NCBI RefSeq assembly: GCF_004331955.1
Contig: NZ_CP036532.1
Coordinates: 2,914,001 to 2,978,000, forward strand
Length of the DNA: 64,000 nt
Direction of reading: 5' to 3'
Source of the DNA: Roseitalea porphyridii
Lineage (GTDB): Bacteria > Pseudomonadota > Alphaproteobacteria > Rhizobiales > Rhizobiaceae
Made by a program: the position numbers and the translations under genes. The notes beneath the pieces are model-generated. The model was not told the origin of the DNA. It saw only the letters and a list, made by a program, of their open reading frames with translations, and made no database searches. Positions 9,664-18,806 of this stretch are shown one piece after another. Position 1 is the first letter of the stretch. Each line of letters starts with the position of its first letter.

Positions 9664-10656
9664 ATGGAAGACGTCACCGCCGGACCGGACGACGCCGGCC
9701 GGCGTCTGGACCAGTTTCTCGCCGGCGCGCTCGGCGAGGCGGTCTCGCGCAGCCGCGTCAAGGTGCTGATCGAGACCGGGCAGGTGACGCTCAACGGCGC
9801 GGTCGTGCGCGAACCCAAGCGCCGTATCGTGGAAGGCGACGTCGCATCGATCGACGTGCCGCCGCCGACCGAGGCCGAACCGCGCGCCGAGGACATCGCG
9901 CTGTCGATCCTATACGAGGACGACGATCTGATCGTCATCGACAAGCCCGCCGGCATGGTCGTTCATCCGGGCGCCGGCAATCCGTCCGGCACGCTGGTCA
10001 ACGCGCTGCTCCACCATTGCGGAGCGACCCTTTCGGGAATCGGCGGGGTCCGCCGGCCCGGCATCGTCCATCGGCTCGACAAGGACACGAGCGGGGTCAT
10101 GGTCGTCGCAAAGACCGATGCGGCGCACCGGGGTCTTTCGGCCCAGTTCGCCGATCACGGCCGAACCGGCCCGATGCGGCGCAGCTACCGTGCCTTGGTC
10201 TGGGGCGCGCCCGACCGCGCAAGGGGCACCGTCGAGACGTTTCTGGGCCGTTCGGGCAGCGACCGGACGAAACAGGCCGTCGTCGCGCAGAGCCAGCCCG
10301 ATGCCCGCCATGCCGTCACGCACTATGCGGTGCGCGAGCGTCTCGGCCCGGCCGGAAAACCCGTGGCGAGCCTTGTCGAATGCACGCTCGAGACGGGGCG
10401 CACGCACCAGATCCGCGTGCACATGGCCCATCTTGGCCATCCGCTCATCGGCGATGCGGTTTATGGCGGCGGATTTGCCAGTAAGTCCAGGACCTTGCCC
10501 GAACCGGTTCGCGCCGCGATCGACGCCCTCGGACGCCAGGCGCTGCACGCGGCGACGCTCGTCTTCGCCCACCCGGCGACCGGCGACGTGATGACCTTCG
10601 AGGCGCCGCTTCCGGCGGACATGGCGGACCTGATCACGCTTCTGCGAAGTCTTTGA
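9664..10656 (+). CDS. rluD: Ribosomal large-subunit pseudouridine synthase, RluA family (RluD-like)
   Basis: 330 residues. An N-terminal S4 RNA-binding domain (about residues 15-75, SRVKVLIETGQVTLNG) precedes the catalytic domain with the hallmark HRLDKDTSG, catalytic Asp at 139, and the later motif GRTHQIRVHMAHLGHPLIGD. RluD isomerises uridines in helix 69 of 23S rRNA. The ATG at 9664 is preferred because upstream residues in the same frame are shadow sequence of the divergent neighbour. It stands directly before rpoH, a pairing commonly seen in this group, but rpoH has its own promoter in the 150 bases between them. Confidence 0.92.
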   Translation: MEDVTAGPDDAGRRLDQFLAGALGEAVSRSRVKVLIETGQVTLNGAVVREPKRRIVEGDVASIDVPPPTEAEPRAEDIALSILYEDDDLIVIDKPAGMVVHPGAGNPSGTLVNALLHHCGATLSGIGGVRRPGIVHRLDKDTSGVMVVAKTDAAHRGLSAQFADHGRTGPMRRSYRALVWGAPDRARGTVETFLGRSGSDRTKQAVVAQSQPDARHAVTHYAVRERLGPAGKPVASLVECTLETGRTHQIRVHMAHLGHPLIGDAVYGGGFASKSRTLPEPVRAAIDALGRQALHAATLVFAHPATGDVMTFEAPLPADMADLITLLRSL

Positions 10657-10661
10657 ACCGA

Positions 10662-10690
10662 CTTGAAAAGTCGCCCGCAAGACCCCATCT
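10662..10690 (+). promoter_or_regulatory. Sigma-32 (heat-shock) promoter of rpoH
   Basis: CTTGAAA at 10662-10668, 14 bases, then CCCCATCT at 10683-10690: an exact match to the classical RpoH consensus (CTTGAAA, 11-16 bases, CCCCATnT). It lies 117 bases upstream of the rpoH start, just after the rluD stop, and implies autoregulation of rpoH by its own product. Confidence 0.8.
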
Positions 10691-10806
10691 TGCGAACAAC
10701 TCCGTCAAAAACGGAACCGCGCGCATGGGTGCTTCATTTGGCCCATGCGCCTTGTGCTCGCCGCATTCACGTGGGAGCCGGATACAAGGGAGAAAGGGTG
10801 CTGATG

Positions 10807-11715
10807 ATGGCCCAGAACACACTGCCGAGCATCTCCGGCGGAAGCAACGGTCTTTCCCGTTACATGGAAGAGATTCGCCGCTTCCCGATGCTTCAGCCCG
10901 ACGAAGAATACATGCTCGCCAAGCGCTATCAGGAGCATGGCGACACAGAAGCCGCGCACCGGCTGGTCACCTCGCACCTGCGTCTGGTGGCCAAGATCGC
11001 CATGGGTTACCGCGGTTACGGCCTGCCGATGGGCGAGGTCGTCTCCGAGGGCAATGTCGGCCTGATGCAGGCGGTCAAGAAATTCGACCCCGAGCGGGGT
11101 TTCCGCCTCGCCACCTATGCGATGTGGTGGATCAAGGCGTCGATCCAGGAATATGTCCTGCGTTCGTGGAGCCTTGTGAAGATGGGCACGACCGCCAACC
11201 AGAAGCGGCTGTTCTTCAACCTGCGCAAGGCCAAGAGCCGCATTCAGGCGCTCGGTGACGCGGACTTGAACGAAGAACAGGTCAAGAAGATCGCGACCGA
11301 TCTTCAGGTCTCCGAGGAAGAGGTTCTGTCGATGAACCAGCGCCTTGGCGGCGATGCCTCGCTGAACGCGCCGATCCGCGCCGCCGAAGGCGAGAGCGGA
11401 CAGTGGCAGGACTGGCTGGTCGACGAGACCGAGAGCCAGGAGGACATGCTGATCGCCGAGGACGAACTCGACCATCGCCGCGCCATGCTGCGCGAGGCCA
11501 TGGACGTGCTCAACGACCGCGAAAAGCGCATCTTCGAGGCGCGCCGGCTGGCCGAAAGCCCGCTGACGCTCGAGGAACTGTCGGGCGAATTCGACATCTC
11601 GCGCGAGCGCGTGCGCCAGATCGAGGTGCGCGCCTTCGAAAAGGTGCAAAAGGCGATGATCGCCGCGGCCGCCAAGCTGAATGCGGGCCAGCCGCAACTC
11701 GAACACGCCGGCTGA
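10807..11715 (+). CDS. rpoH: RNA polymerase sigma factor RpoH (sigma-32)
   Basis: 302 residues from the second of two adjacent ATGs (10804, 10807); alphaproteobacterial homologues also start MAxxNLP. Region 2 contains EGNVGLMQAVKKFDPERGF and YAMWWIKASIQEY; the RpoH box QKRLFFNLR, which separates this factor from sigma-70, is intact; region 4.2 is EFDISRERVRQIEVRAFEKV. It directs heat-shock gene transcription. A match to the sigma-32 promoter consensus lies upstream, and a strong hairpin terminator follows 36 bases after the stop. Many relatives have two rpoH copies; only this one is in the window. Confidence 0.97.
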   Translation: MAQNTLPSISGGSNGLSRYMEEIRRFPMLQPDEEYMLAKRYQEHGDTEAAHRLVTSHLRLVAKIAMGYRGYGLPMGEVVSEGNVGLMQAVKKFDPERGFRLATYAMWWIKASIQEYVLRSWSLVKMGTTANQKRLFFNLRKAKSRIQALGDADLNEEQVKKIATDLQVSEEEVLSMNQRLGGDASLNAPIRAAEGESGQWQDWLVDETESQEDMLIAEDELDHRRAMLREAMDVLNDREKRIFEARRLAESPLTLEELSGEFDISRERVRQIEVRAFEKVQKAMIAAAAKLNAGQPQLEHAG

Positions 11716-11750
11716 CCGGCGACGGTCCGACGCCGCATACCAGGAAGAAG

Positions 11751-11781
11751 AAAGCCCCGGCGGTTTCCGTCGGGGCTTTTT
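11751..11781. terminator. Bidirectional intrinsic terminator between rpoH and the acidic protein gene
   Basis: AAAGCCCCG at 11751-11759 pairs with CGGGGCTTT at 11771-11779, extended by a few inner pairs, followed by a T run on the plus strand. On the minus strand the hairpin is followed by CTTTCTTCTT. It sits between two convergent genes and can serve both. Confidence 0.88.
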
Positions 11782-11840
11782 CATGGAACTCTGGCGCAGA
11801 AACCGCGGGGCGCGTCCCGGCCCGTGGGCGACGAACGCGG

Positions 11841-13931
11841 CTATCCGCCGCTTGCCTCGCCGAGCGGGTTTTCCTCCCAGGCTTCGAACACTTCGTTGAA
11901 GACGCGGTCGCCGGCGGCGCCCTTTTCCAGCGTGATCAGCGCCCGCCGCCCCGACACGTACTGCATCGGTATGTCGATCCAGCCCTGGCTCAGCATCAGC
12001 GAGGTGTTGGTCTGCACGGCGGTGTCGGCGTCGGTCAGCGCGACCAGGAAGATGTTGGTGTCGATCGGCGCGGGCACGGCGATCAGCGCGCTGCCCGGGT
12101 CCTGCTCGGTGTTCTTGAAGGTGATGCGCTGCACGTCGGCGATGCCGCGCCCCTCGAACGTGGCGGGCACCGAGAAGAACAGTTCGACGATGTGGCTGGC
12201 CGGGAATGTGGCGTCGCCATTGCGGCGGACCGTCATCTCGAGCGTCAGACCGAGTTCGGGGATCGCCGACTCGGCGCGGATCGCCGGTTCGACCGGCAGG
12301 TCGCCGCCCGGCGAGACCTGGGCCACCGACCAGACGGTCGAGCCCTGGATCGCCGTGCCCGGCTGCGTGCCCGTGCGCTCCTCGTAGAAGATGGTGCGCT
12401 GGCCCACGGCGACCGCCTCGTCGCCGGCGCCTTCGTCTTCCGGGGCCGTCGTCGCGTCGTCTCCCGCAACCGGGCCCTCGCCCGCCACGGTCTGGCCCGC
12501 GACGGTGCTGCCCTCGCCGGTGGCCGGCCCGCCCGGCGCCGGCCCCTCGTCCACCTCGCGGCCGTCCTCGGTCAGCCGCTGCGTGAACTTCTGCACCGCC
12601 TCGTCGGTGCCGCCCGCATTGACCGTCTCGGCCGGCTCGTCGGCGCCCGCATCGTCGGTGGTCGCGTCCTCGCCCGACGTGGTCTCGTCGCCCTCGACAG
12701 GCATCGTCTCGACGGTGCGCACCGGCACCCCGTCCTCGTCGCTGACCGTGCCGGCGCCGTCGCCGATCTCCGGCAGTTCGATGCCGAAATCGGCGAGGAA
12801 GGCCCGGATCGGACCCTGGTTCGAATAGGCCGCATAGCCACCCCCGGCGAGAAGGCCGACAAGCACGACCACGATCGCAAGCAGCCCCCAGCGGGGCCCC
12901 CGCGAGGGTTCGGTGTCGGCCATCTGGTCCCGTGCCGGCGCGTCGTCCGCCCGATCGGCGGTCATCGGCTGTTCGGCGCCGGCCCCCGACGGTGCGGGCG
13001 TGGTGCCGATCGTCTCGCCCGCCTCGCCGAACAGCATGTCGGCGGCGCGGTCGGCATCGGCCTGGCCCTGATCGTCGTTGCCGGCGAGCGTGTCGCGCTG
13101 CTCGTTGAGGAAATCGAGAAGCGGATCGTCCGCTTCGGCGCGCGGAAGCGCCGGCGCGGCGGCGTCTTCGGTCTCCGGCGCGTCGAAGGACGGCTCGACC
13201 CGCGAACCCTCATCCGGCCCGGTGTCGGTCCGGTCGAACGACGCAATTACGTCATCGACGGTCGGCTCGTCGGGATCGGCCGGCGGAGGCGGCGTCGTCA
13301 CCGTCTCGTCGCCGCTCGCCCCGAACACCGAATCGACCGGCGCGGGCTCGGTCTCCTCGGCGCGGACGGCATCGTCATCATCGGCCGCTGCGGGTGCCTC
13401 TCCCGGATCGGCCGTATCCTCGGACCAGCTCTCCGGTTCGGCCATCGCCGGTTCGGTCCGGGACGGAGGCGCGGGCTCCTCCCCCGGGGGCAAGTCCGCC
13501 GCGATTGTCGCGCTGTCGTCCTGCGGCACGGCCGCAGGGGGCGGTTCGGTTCCGGTCTCGTCGCCACCGGCCCCAAGGATCGCGTCGACCGGCGGCTCCT
13601 CGGGCTGCGGCTCTTCCGCCGGCGCCGGTTCGTCGGGCTCCCGCGGCGCAACCGGCGCCTCCTGCGCACCGGAGCCGAAGTCATCGGCAACCGGTCCGGG
13701 GGCGGGCTCCGGCGCGGCGGCGCCCGCATGCTCGGCCTCGATTTCGGCGATCGCCTCGTCGAGCTTGGCGAACTGGCGATCGATCGCCACCTGCGGCGGT
13801 CGCGTGGCCATCGCATCGATCTGCCGCTGCACGGTCTGGCGCGCCTTGTCGTAGACCTTTGCGCGCATCTGCGGCGTCGTCTCGCCCATCTTGTCGAGGG
13901 TCTTCTTCAGAATCGCCGCAAAATCTGCCAT
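11841..13931 (-). CDS. Large acidic, Pro/Ala-rich single-span membrane protein
   Basis: 696 residues in three parts. Residues 1-65 are a compact helical N-terminus (MADFAAILKKTLDKMGETTP, then KVYDKARQTVQRQIDAM). Residues ~70-350 are very rich in Asp, Glu, Pro and Ala, with near-repeats VDAILGAGGDET and VDSVFGASGDET, and are probably disordered. A single membrane helix (GLLAIVVVLVGLLAGGGYAA, around residue 350) leads to another acidic linker, then a C-terminal folded domain of about 170 residues with short beta-type motifs. Similar proteins occur next to purA in rhizobia, usually unannotated or loosely linked to CheA. Expected topology puts the disordered part in the cytoplasm and the C-terminal domain in the periplasm. 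Function unknown. Confidence 0.85.
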   Translation of the reverse strand: MADFAAILKKTLDKMGETTPQMRAKVYDKARQTVQRQIDAMATRPPQVAIDRQFAKLDEAIAEIEAEHAGAAAPEPAPGPVADDFGSGAQEAPVAPREPDEPAPAEEPQPEEPPVDAILGAGGDETGTEPPPAAVPQDDSATIAADLPPGEEPAPPSRTEPAMAEPESWSEDTADPGEAPAAADDDDAVRAEETEPAPVDSVFGASGDETVTTPPPPADPDEPTVDDVIASFDRTDTGPDEGSRVEPSFDAPETEDAAAPALPRAEADDPLLDFLNEQRDTLAGNDDQGQADADRAADMLFGEAGETIGTTPAPSGAGAEQPMTADRADDAPARDQMADTEPSRGPRWGLLAIVVVLVGLLAGGGYAAYSNQGPIRAFLADFGIELPEIGDGAGTVSDEDGVPVRTVETMPVEGDETTSGEDATTDDAGADEPAETVNAGGTDEAVQKFTQRLTEDGREVDEGPAPGGPATGEGSTVAGQTVAGEGPVAGDDATTAPEDEGAGDEAVAVGQRTIFYEERTGTQPGTAIQGSTVWSVAQVSPGGDLPVEPAIRAESAIPELGLTLEMTVRRNGDATFPASHIVELFFSVPATFEGRGIADVQRITFKNTEQDPGSALIAVPAPIDTNIFLVALTDADTAVQTNTSLMLSQGWIDIPMQYVSGRRALITLEKGAAGDRVFNEVFEAWEENPLGEASGG

Positions 13932-13969
13932 GAATTCAATCCGCTATGGGCCCGATTTCGGGCCTGAAC

Positions 13970-15268
13970 CTAGTCTTGAAACGGGTCCGTCACAAGTATC
14001 GTGTCCTCGCGCTCGGGCGATGTCGACAGAATTGCCACCGGCGCGCCGATCAGTTCTTCGACATGGCGGACATATTTGACCGCCTGGGCAGGCAGATCGT
14101 TCCACGATCGCGCGCCCGCCGTCGTGCCGCTCCAGCCCTCAAGTGTCTCGTAGACAGGCACGAGCCGCGCCTGCGCGCCCTGGCTCGCCGGCAGATAGTC
14201 GATGCGCTTGCCGTCGAGCTCGTAGCCGACACAGATGTCGATCTCGTCCATCCCGTCGAGCACGTCGAGCTTGGTCAGCGCGATGCCCGTGATGCCGTTG
14301 ACGGCAACCGCCTGTCGCACCATCACCGCGTCGAACCAGCCGCAGCGGCGCTTTCGGCCCGTCACGACGCCGAACTCGTGGCCGCGTTCGCCCAGGTGCC
14401 GTCCGATCTCGTTGTCCTGCTCGGTCGGAAACGGCCCCTCGCCGACGCGTGTCGTGTAGGCCTTGGTGATGCCCAGCACATAGCCGATCGCGCCCGGCCC
14501 CAGGCCCGACCCGGTCGCCGCCTGCCCGGAGATCGTGTTCGACGAGGTCACGAACGGATAGGTGCCGTGATCGATGTCCAGAAACGTGCCCTGCGCGCCC
14601 TCGAACAGGATGCGCGCGCCGGCCCGACGTTTTTCGTCGAGCACCTTCCAGACCTTGTCGACGTAGGGCAGGATCGCCTCGGCGACCGACGACAGCTCCT
14701 CCATCAGCGCGTCGTGGCCGATCTCGGGCTGGTTCAGCCCGCGCCTGAGCGCGTTGTGGTGCGTCAGCAGCCGGTCGACCTTGACCGGCAGCGTTTCCAT
14801 GTTGGCCAGGTCCATCACGCGGATCGCCCGGCGGCCCACCTTGTCCTCGTAGGCGGGGCCGATGCCGCGCCGCGTGGTGCCGATCTTCGTGCCCGAATTG
14901 GAGGCGGCGTCCTCGCGCAGCGCGTCGAGCTCGCGATGCACCGACAGGATCAGCGCCGTGTTCTCGGCGATGCGCAGCCGGTCCGGGCCGATCGTCACGC
15001 CCTGCTCCTTCAGCCGTTCGACTTCGGCGACGAAGGCGTGCGGGTCGAACACGACGCCGTTGCCGATCACGCTCATCTTGCCCTCGCGCACCACGCCGGA
15101 GGGCAGCAGCGACAGCTTGTAGGTCACGCCGTCGACGACCAGCGTATGGCCGGCATTGTGGCCGCCCTGGAAGCGCACCACCACGTCGGCCCGCTCCGAC
15201 AGCCAGTCGACGATCTTGCCCTTGCCTTCGTCGCCCCACTGCGAGCCGATGACAACCACGTTGGCCAT
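13970..15268 (-). CDS. purA: Adenylosuccinate synthetase
   Basis: 432 residues, the usual length. GTP-binding QWGDEGKGK near the N-terminus, the IMP-site [14 protein letters not shown] region, and [12 protein letters not shown] are all present. It joins IMP and aspartate using GTP, the first committed step to AMP. The start at 15268 ([18 protein letters not shown]) fits homologues; the frame stays open upstream but without similarity. Monocistronic by appearance, 134 bases from a divergent DMT exporter. Confidence 0.97.
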   Translation of the reverse strand: MANVVVIGSQWGDEGKGKIVDWLSERADVVVRFQGGHNAGHTLVVDGVTYKLSLLPSGVVREGKMSVIGNGVVFDPHAFVAEVERLKEQGVTIGPDRLRIAENTALILSVHRELDALREDAASNSGTKIGTTRRGIGPAYEDKVGRRAIRVMDLANMETLPVKVDRLLTHHNALRRGLNQPEIGHDALMEELSSVAEAILPYVDKVWKVLDEKRRAGARILFEGAQGTFLDIDHGTYPFVTSSNTISGQAATGSGLGPGAIGYVLGITKAYTTRVGEGPFPTEQDNEIGRHLGERGHEFGVVTGRKRRCGWFDAVMVRQAVAVNGITGIALTKLDVLDGMDEIDICVGYELDGKRIDYLPASQGAQARLVPVYETLEGWSGTTAGARSWNDLPAQAVKYVRHVEELIGAPVAILSTSPEREDTILVTDPFQD

Positions 15269-15432
15269 GTCGCGAAATTCCCCGCCTTGCAAAACAAACG
15301 GGGCGTCTATAGCGGCAGGCAGACCAAAGCGCGAGGGGCCTCGGCCGTCGATTGTCTCGGTGACGGCATTTCGCTCGCATTCGCACGGCCGCTGTTGCAT
15401 GCATGAGGCCATCACGGAGAGCCGTCGACGCG

Positions 15433-16347
15433 ATGTCCGCCGAAACCGCCCAGAGTTCGAACAACCGGCTCGCCTATGTACTGCTGGTTCTGACGACGAC
15501 CTTCTGGGGCGGCAACGCCGTCGCCGGCAAGCTGGCCGTCGGCCATGTCTCGCCGATGATCCTGACCAGTCTGCGCTGGGCGATCGCCGTGTCGATTCTG
15601 CTGGTGATCGCCGGCCCGCAGTTCTGGGCCGATCGCAGGAAGGTGCTGCGCCACCTGCCGCTTCTGTTCGCCTATGGCGCGACGGGCTTCGCGCTGTTCA
15701 ACATCACGCTCTACTCGGCGCTCAACTACACGACCGCGATCAACGTCGCGATCTGGCAGGCGGCGATCCCGATGTTCATCTTCCTGCTCAATTTCATCAT
15801 CTTCCGAACCCGCATCACCATCGCGCAGATGATCGGCTTCATCCTGTCGGTGATCGGCGTCGCGGTGGTCGCCTCGGGCGGCAGCGTCGAACGGCTGATG
15901 GAGCTTGCGATCAATTTCGGCGATGCGCTGATGGCGCTGGCGGGCCTGCTCTATGCCGGCTATTCGGTCGGCCTTCGCTACAAGCCCGACCTGCACTGGA
16001 AGACGATGATGGTCGCCATGGCGTTCGCCGCCATGGTCGTCTCGCTGCCCTTCGCCTATGCCGAGTGGCAGTCGCCGGCCGGCATCGTGCCCGACGCGCG
16101 CGGCTGGATGGTGGTGCTCTACACCGCCATCTTCCCGGCGATCATCGCCCAGGTCTTCTTCATCCGCGGCGTCGAGATGATCGGCTCGAACAGGGCCGGC
16201 CTGTTCGTCAACCTCGTGCCGGTGATCGGCACGGTCCTTGCCATCCTCGTTCTGGGCGAGGTGTTCGGCCTGCACCACGCGCTGGCGCTGGTGCTTGTGA
16301 TCGGCGGCATCTGGCTGGCCGAGAGAAAACCGGCACGCCAGCGCTGA
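15433..16347 (+). CDS. DMT-family (EamA) exporter
   Basis: 304 residues, ten predicted membrane helices in two EamA repeats; the first begins [19 protein letters not shown] and the second contains [23 protein letters not shown] and [20 protein letters not shown], typical of the drug/metabolite transporter superfamily. The ATG at 15433 ([11 protein letters not shown]) leaves a short cytoplasmic lead; another ATG ten codons upstream is possible. Divergent from purA. Substrate unknown; DMT proteins export amino acids, metabolites or drugs. Confidence 0.88.
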   Translation: MSAETAQSSNNRLAYVLLVLTTTFWGGNAVAGKLAVGHVSPMILTSLRWAIAVSILLVIAGPQFWADRRKVLRHLPLLFAYGATGFALFNITLYSALNYTTAINVAIWQAAIPMFIFLLNFIIFRTRITIAQMIGFILSVIGVAVVASGGSVERLMELAINFGDALMALAGLLYAGYSVGLRYKPDLHWKTMMVAMAFAAMVVSLPFAYAEWQSPAGIVPDARGWMVVLYTAIFPAIIAQVFFIRGVEMIGSNRAGLFVNLVPVIGTVLAILVLGEVFGLHHALALVLVIGGIWLAERKPARQR

Positions 16348-16353
16348 GCCGGA

Positions 16354-16638
16354 TCAGGCGGCCTCGGCGACGATTCTGAGGCCGAGCGCCTTCATCACGC
16401 CGATGAACGTGCTCAGCCTGGGGTCGCCCTCATCGGTCAGCGCCGCGGCGAGTGCCTCACGGGAAACCCCGGCCTTGCGGGCGATCTCGCCGAGCCCCTC
16501 GGAGCGGGCGACATTGTCGAGCGCCAGCCCAATATGCGCCGGATCGCCCTCTTCGAACACCACTTCGAGGTAAGCCGCGATGTACTCGGGCGATCGCAGG
16601 CTTTCTGCCGTATCCCACCGGGTGGTTTCGAGGACCAT
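16354..16638 (-). CDS. higA: HTH antitoxin of a HigBA-type addiction module
   Basis: 94 residues with a Cro/C1-like helix-turn-helix in the C-terminal half (LGEIARKAGVSREALAAALT), and the family ending VMKALGLRIVAEA. It belongs to the addiction-module antidote group that pairs with RelE-fold killer proteins. Its ATG follows the toxin stop directly (TGAATG, no spacer), so the order is toxin first, as in higBA. The antitoxin neutralises the toxin and probably represses the operon. Confidence 0.88.
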   Translation of the reverse strand: MVLETTRWDTAESLRSPEYIAAYLEVVFEEGDPAHIGLALDNVARSEGLGEIARKAGVSREALAAALTDEGDPRLSTFIGVMKALGLRIVAEAA

Positions 16639-16929
16639 TCAGAGCTCCTTTGCCAGCCGCTTCGCCATCTCGATGTCCCTTCGCTGGGATCCCTTGTCAC
16701 CACCGCACAAGAGCACGACGACCTTGCCGTGTCGGCGCGTGTAGTAGAGCCGATAGCCGGGTCCGAAGGCGAGCCGCAGCTCCATCACCCCCGATCCCAC
16801 CGACTTGGCATCTCCGAAGTTACCAAGGCCGATGCGATCAATCCGGGCATCGATCCGGACCCTCGCCTGAACATCGCGCAAGCCGGCGTACCATCTTTCG
16901 AAGACCGCCGTCTTGCGCACTTCGATCAT
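16639..16929 (-). CDS. higB: RelE/ParE-superfamily toxin of a HigBA-type module
   Basis: 96 residues. Characteristic motifs of the addiction-module killer group: FERWYAGLRDVQARVRIDARI at the N-terminus, GVMELRLAFGPGYRLYYTRR and VVLLCGGDKGSQRRDI. Family knowledge predicts a ribosome-dependent mRNA interferase. No truncation is visible. The pair stands between the DMT gene (convergent) and serA (same strand, 79 bases upstream), apparently inserted in an otherwise housekeeping neighbourhood. Confidence 0.88.
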   Translation of the reverse strand: MIEVRKTAVFERWYAGLRDVQARVRIDARIDRIGLGNFGDAKSVGSGVMELRLAFGPGYRLYYTRRHGKVVVLLCGGDKGSQRRDIEMAKRLAKEL

Positions 16930-17008
16930 GGCGCAATCATACAGCGCACATATCGTCCCGGCAATCGATCAGCCCATATGCAGACAAGAGCCGCGGTCGA
17001 AGAGGTAA

Positions 17009-18604
17009 TCACACGTCGAACACCAACGGCTTGGCCGACAGGATCTCGGGGAACTCGCGCACCTTGTTGAGCACGTGCTCGGGCACCGGATCGTCGACGT
17101 AAAGAAGCGCGATCGCATCGCCGCCGGGCCGGTTACGGCCGAGCTGGAAGTTGGCGATGTTCACCCCGTTGCTGCCGAAGGTCGTGCCGAGGATGCCGAT
17201 GATGCCCGGCGCGTCGTTGTTGGTCGTGTAGACCATGTTGCGCCCGATCTCGGCATCGAGGTTGATGCCCTTGATCTGGATGAAGCGCGGCTTGCCGTCG
17301 GCGAACACCGTGCCGGCGACCGAGCGCGTCTGGTTGGCGCTCTTGACGGTCAGCTTGATGTAGCCGTCGAACACGCCCGACTTGTCGCGCTTGACCTCGG
17401 AGACGATCACGCCCCTCTCCTTCACCATGATCGGCGCGGAGACCATGTTGACGTCGGCCACCTGCGGGCGGATCAGCCCGGCCAGCGTCGCGCTGGTCAG
17501 CGCCTTGGTGTTCAGGTTCGCCGTCATGCCGTCATAGAGGATCTCGACCTCGAGGATCGCCGACTCGGCAACCTGCCCGACGAACGAGCCGAGCACCTCG
17601 GCCAGCTTGACGAACGGCTTGAGAACCGGCGCCTCCTCGGCGGTGATCGAGGGCATGTTGATGGCGTTCGAGACCGCACCGCGCAGAAGGTAGTCGCTCA
17701 TCTGCTCGGCCACCTGCAGGGCGACGTTCTCCTGCGCCTCGGCGGTCGAGGCGCCCAGATGCGGCGTGCAGACGACGTTGGGAATGTCGAAGAGCGGGTT
17801 CTCCGTCGCCGGCTCCGTTTCGAACACGTCGATGCCGGCGCCGGCCACCTTGCCGGACTTCAGCGCCTCGGCGAGGTCGGCTTCGGAGACCAGCCCGCCG
17901 CGCGCGCAGTTGATGATGCGCACGCCGTCGCGCATCTTCGCGATCGCCCCGGCATCGATGATGTTGCGCGTCTTGTCAGTCAGCGGGGTGTGCAGCGTGA
18001 TGAAGTCCGAGCGCGTGAACAGTTCGTCCAGTTCGACCTTCTCGACGCCAAGATCGCGTGCCCGCTCGTCCGACAGGAACGGATCGAACGCGAGAACGTG
18101 CATCTTCAGGCCGATCGCGCGCGTGGCGACGATCGAGCCGATGTTGCCGCATCCGATCACGCCGAGCCGCTTGCCGGTGATCTCGGTGCCCATGAATTTC
18201 GACTTCTCCCACTTGCCGGCGCGCGTGGAGGTGTCGGCGGCCGGGATCTGGCGGGCGACGGCGAGCATCAGCGAGATCGCGTGTTCGGCGGTTGTGATCG
18301 AATTGCCGAACGGCGTGTTCATGACGATGATGCCGCGCCGCGAGGCGGCCGGGATGTCGACATTGTCGACGCCGATGCCGGCCCGGCCGATCACCTTGAG
18401 GCGGTCGGCGGCGCCGATCAGCTTCTCGGTGACCTTGGTCGCCGAGCGGATGGCGAGACCGTCATAGTCGCCGATCGCGGCGAGAAGGGCGTCCTTATCC
18501 TTGCCCAGATCGGGCTTGAAATCGACGTCGATGCCGCGGTCGGAGAAGATCTGCACGGCGGTTTCCGAGAGCTTGTCGGAGACGAGTACACGGGGTTTGG
18601 TCAC
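17009..18604 (-). CDS. serA: D-3-phosphoglycerate dehydrogenase
   Basis: 531 residues, the long form with an intervening domain and a C-terminal ACT domain (residues ~455-531). NAD-binding motif GVIGCGNIGSIVA, catalytic-region sequences NCARGGLVSEADL and CTPHLGASTAEAQ. It oxidises 3-phosphoglycerate to 3-phosphohydroxypyruvate, starting serine synthesis; the ACT domain is the usual site of serine feedback. GTG at 18604 chosen for its GAGG ribosome site at proper spacing. It follows serC on the same strand, with a pair of REP-like elements in the 202 bases between. Confidence 0.97.
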   Translation of the reverse strand: MTKPRVLVSDKLSETAVQIFSDRGIDVDFKPDLGKDKDALLAAIGDYDGLAIRSATKVTEKLIGAADRLKVIGRAGIGVDNVDIPAASRRGIIVMNTPFGNSITTAEHAISLMLAVARQIPAADTSTRAGKWEKSKFMGTEITGKRLGVIGCGNIGSIVATRAIGLKMHVLAFDPFLSDERARDLGVEKVELDELFTRSDFITLHTPLTDKTRNIIDAGAIAKMRDGVRIINCARGGLVSEADLAEALKSGKVAGAGIDVFETEPATENPLFDIPNVVCTPHLGASTAEAQENVALQVAEQMSDYLLRGAVSNAINMPSITAEEAPVLKPFVKLAEVLGSFVGQVAESAILEVEILYDGMTANLNTKALTSATLAGLIRPQVADVNMVSAPIMVKERGVIVSEVKRDKSGVFDGYIKLTVKSANQTRSVAGTVFADGKPRFIQIKGINLDAEIGRNMVYTTNNDAPGIIGILGTTFGSNGVNIANFQLGRNRPGGDAIALLYVDDPVPEHVLNKVREFPEILSAKPLVFDV

Positions 18605-18641
18605 GGGTGTTGTCCTCAATATGGAAACGTTTTCAGCATCC

Positions 18642-18681
18642 GCCCCTCACCCTCACCCTCTCCCCGCACGCGGGGAGAGGG
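18642..18681 (+). repeat. REP-like palindromic unit, copy A
   Basis: 40 bases consisting of a C-rich head (CCCCTCACCCTCACC) and a hairpin (CTCTCCCCGC-ACGC-GGGGAGAG core). An exact inverted copy lies 71 bases away at 18753-18792. The pair occupies the serC-serA gap and would fold into two hairpins or one large cruciform. Confidence 0.85.
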
Positions 18682-18752
18682 GTCGCGAACCGCACCGCCC
18701 GCTCGTCCGCCTTCACGGTCTTGGTGGCGCTTCTGGTGCGATGCCGAGGTCT

Positions 18753-18792
18753 CCCTCTCCCCGCGTGCGGGGAGAGGGTGAGGGTGAGGGGC
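18753..18792 (-). repeat. REP-like palindromic unit, copy B (inverted)
   Basis: Its reverse complement is identical over 40 bases to copy A at 18642-18681. Head-to-head doublets of this kind are the usual form of bacterial interspersed palindromic elements. It lies just after the serC stop on the minus strand, so it may act as a transcript-stabilising or terminating structure. Confidence 0.85.
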
Positions 18793-18806
18793 AGAGAAAT
18801 CGGCGA

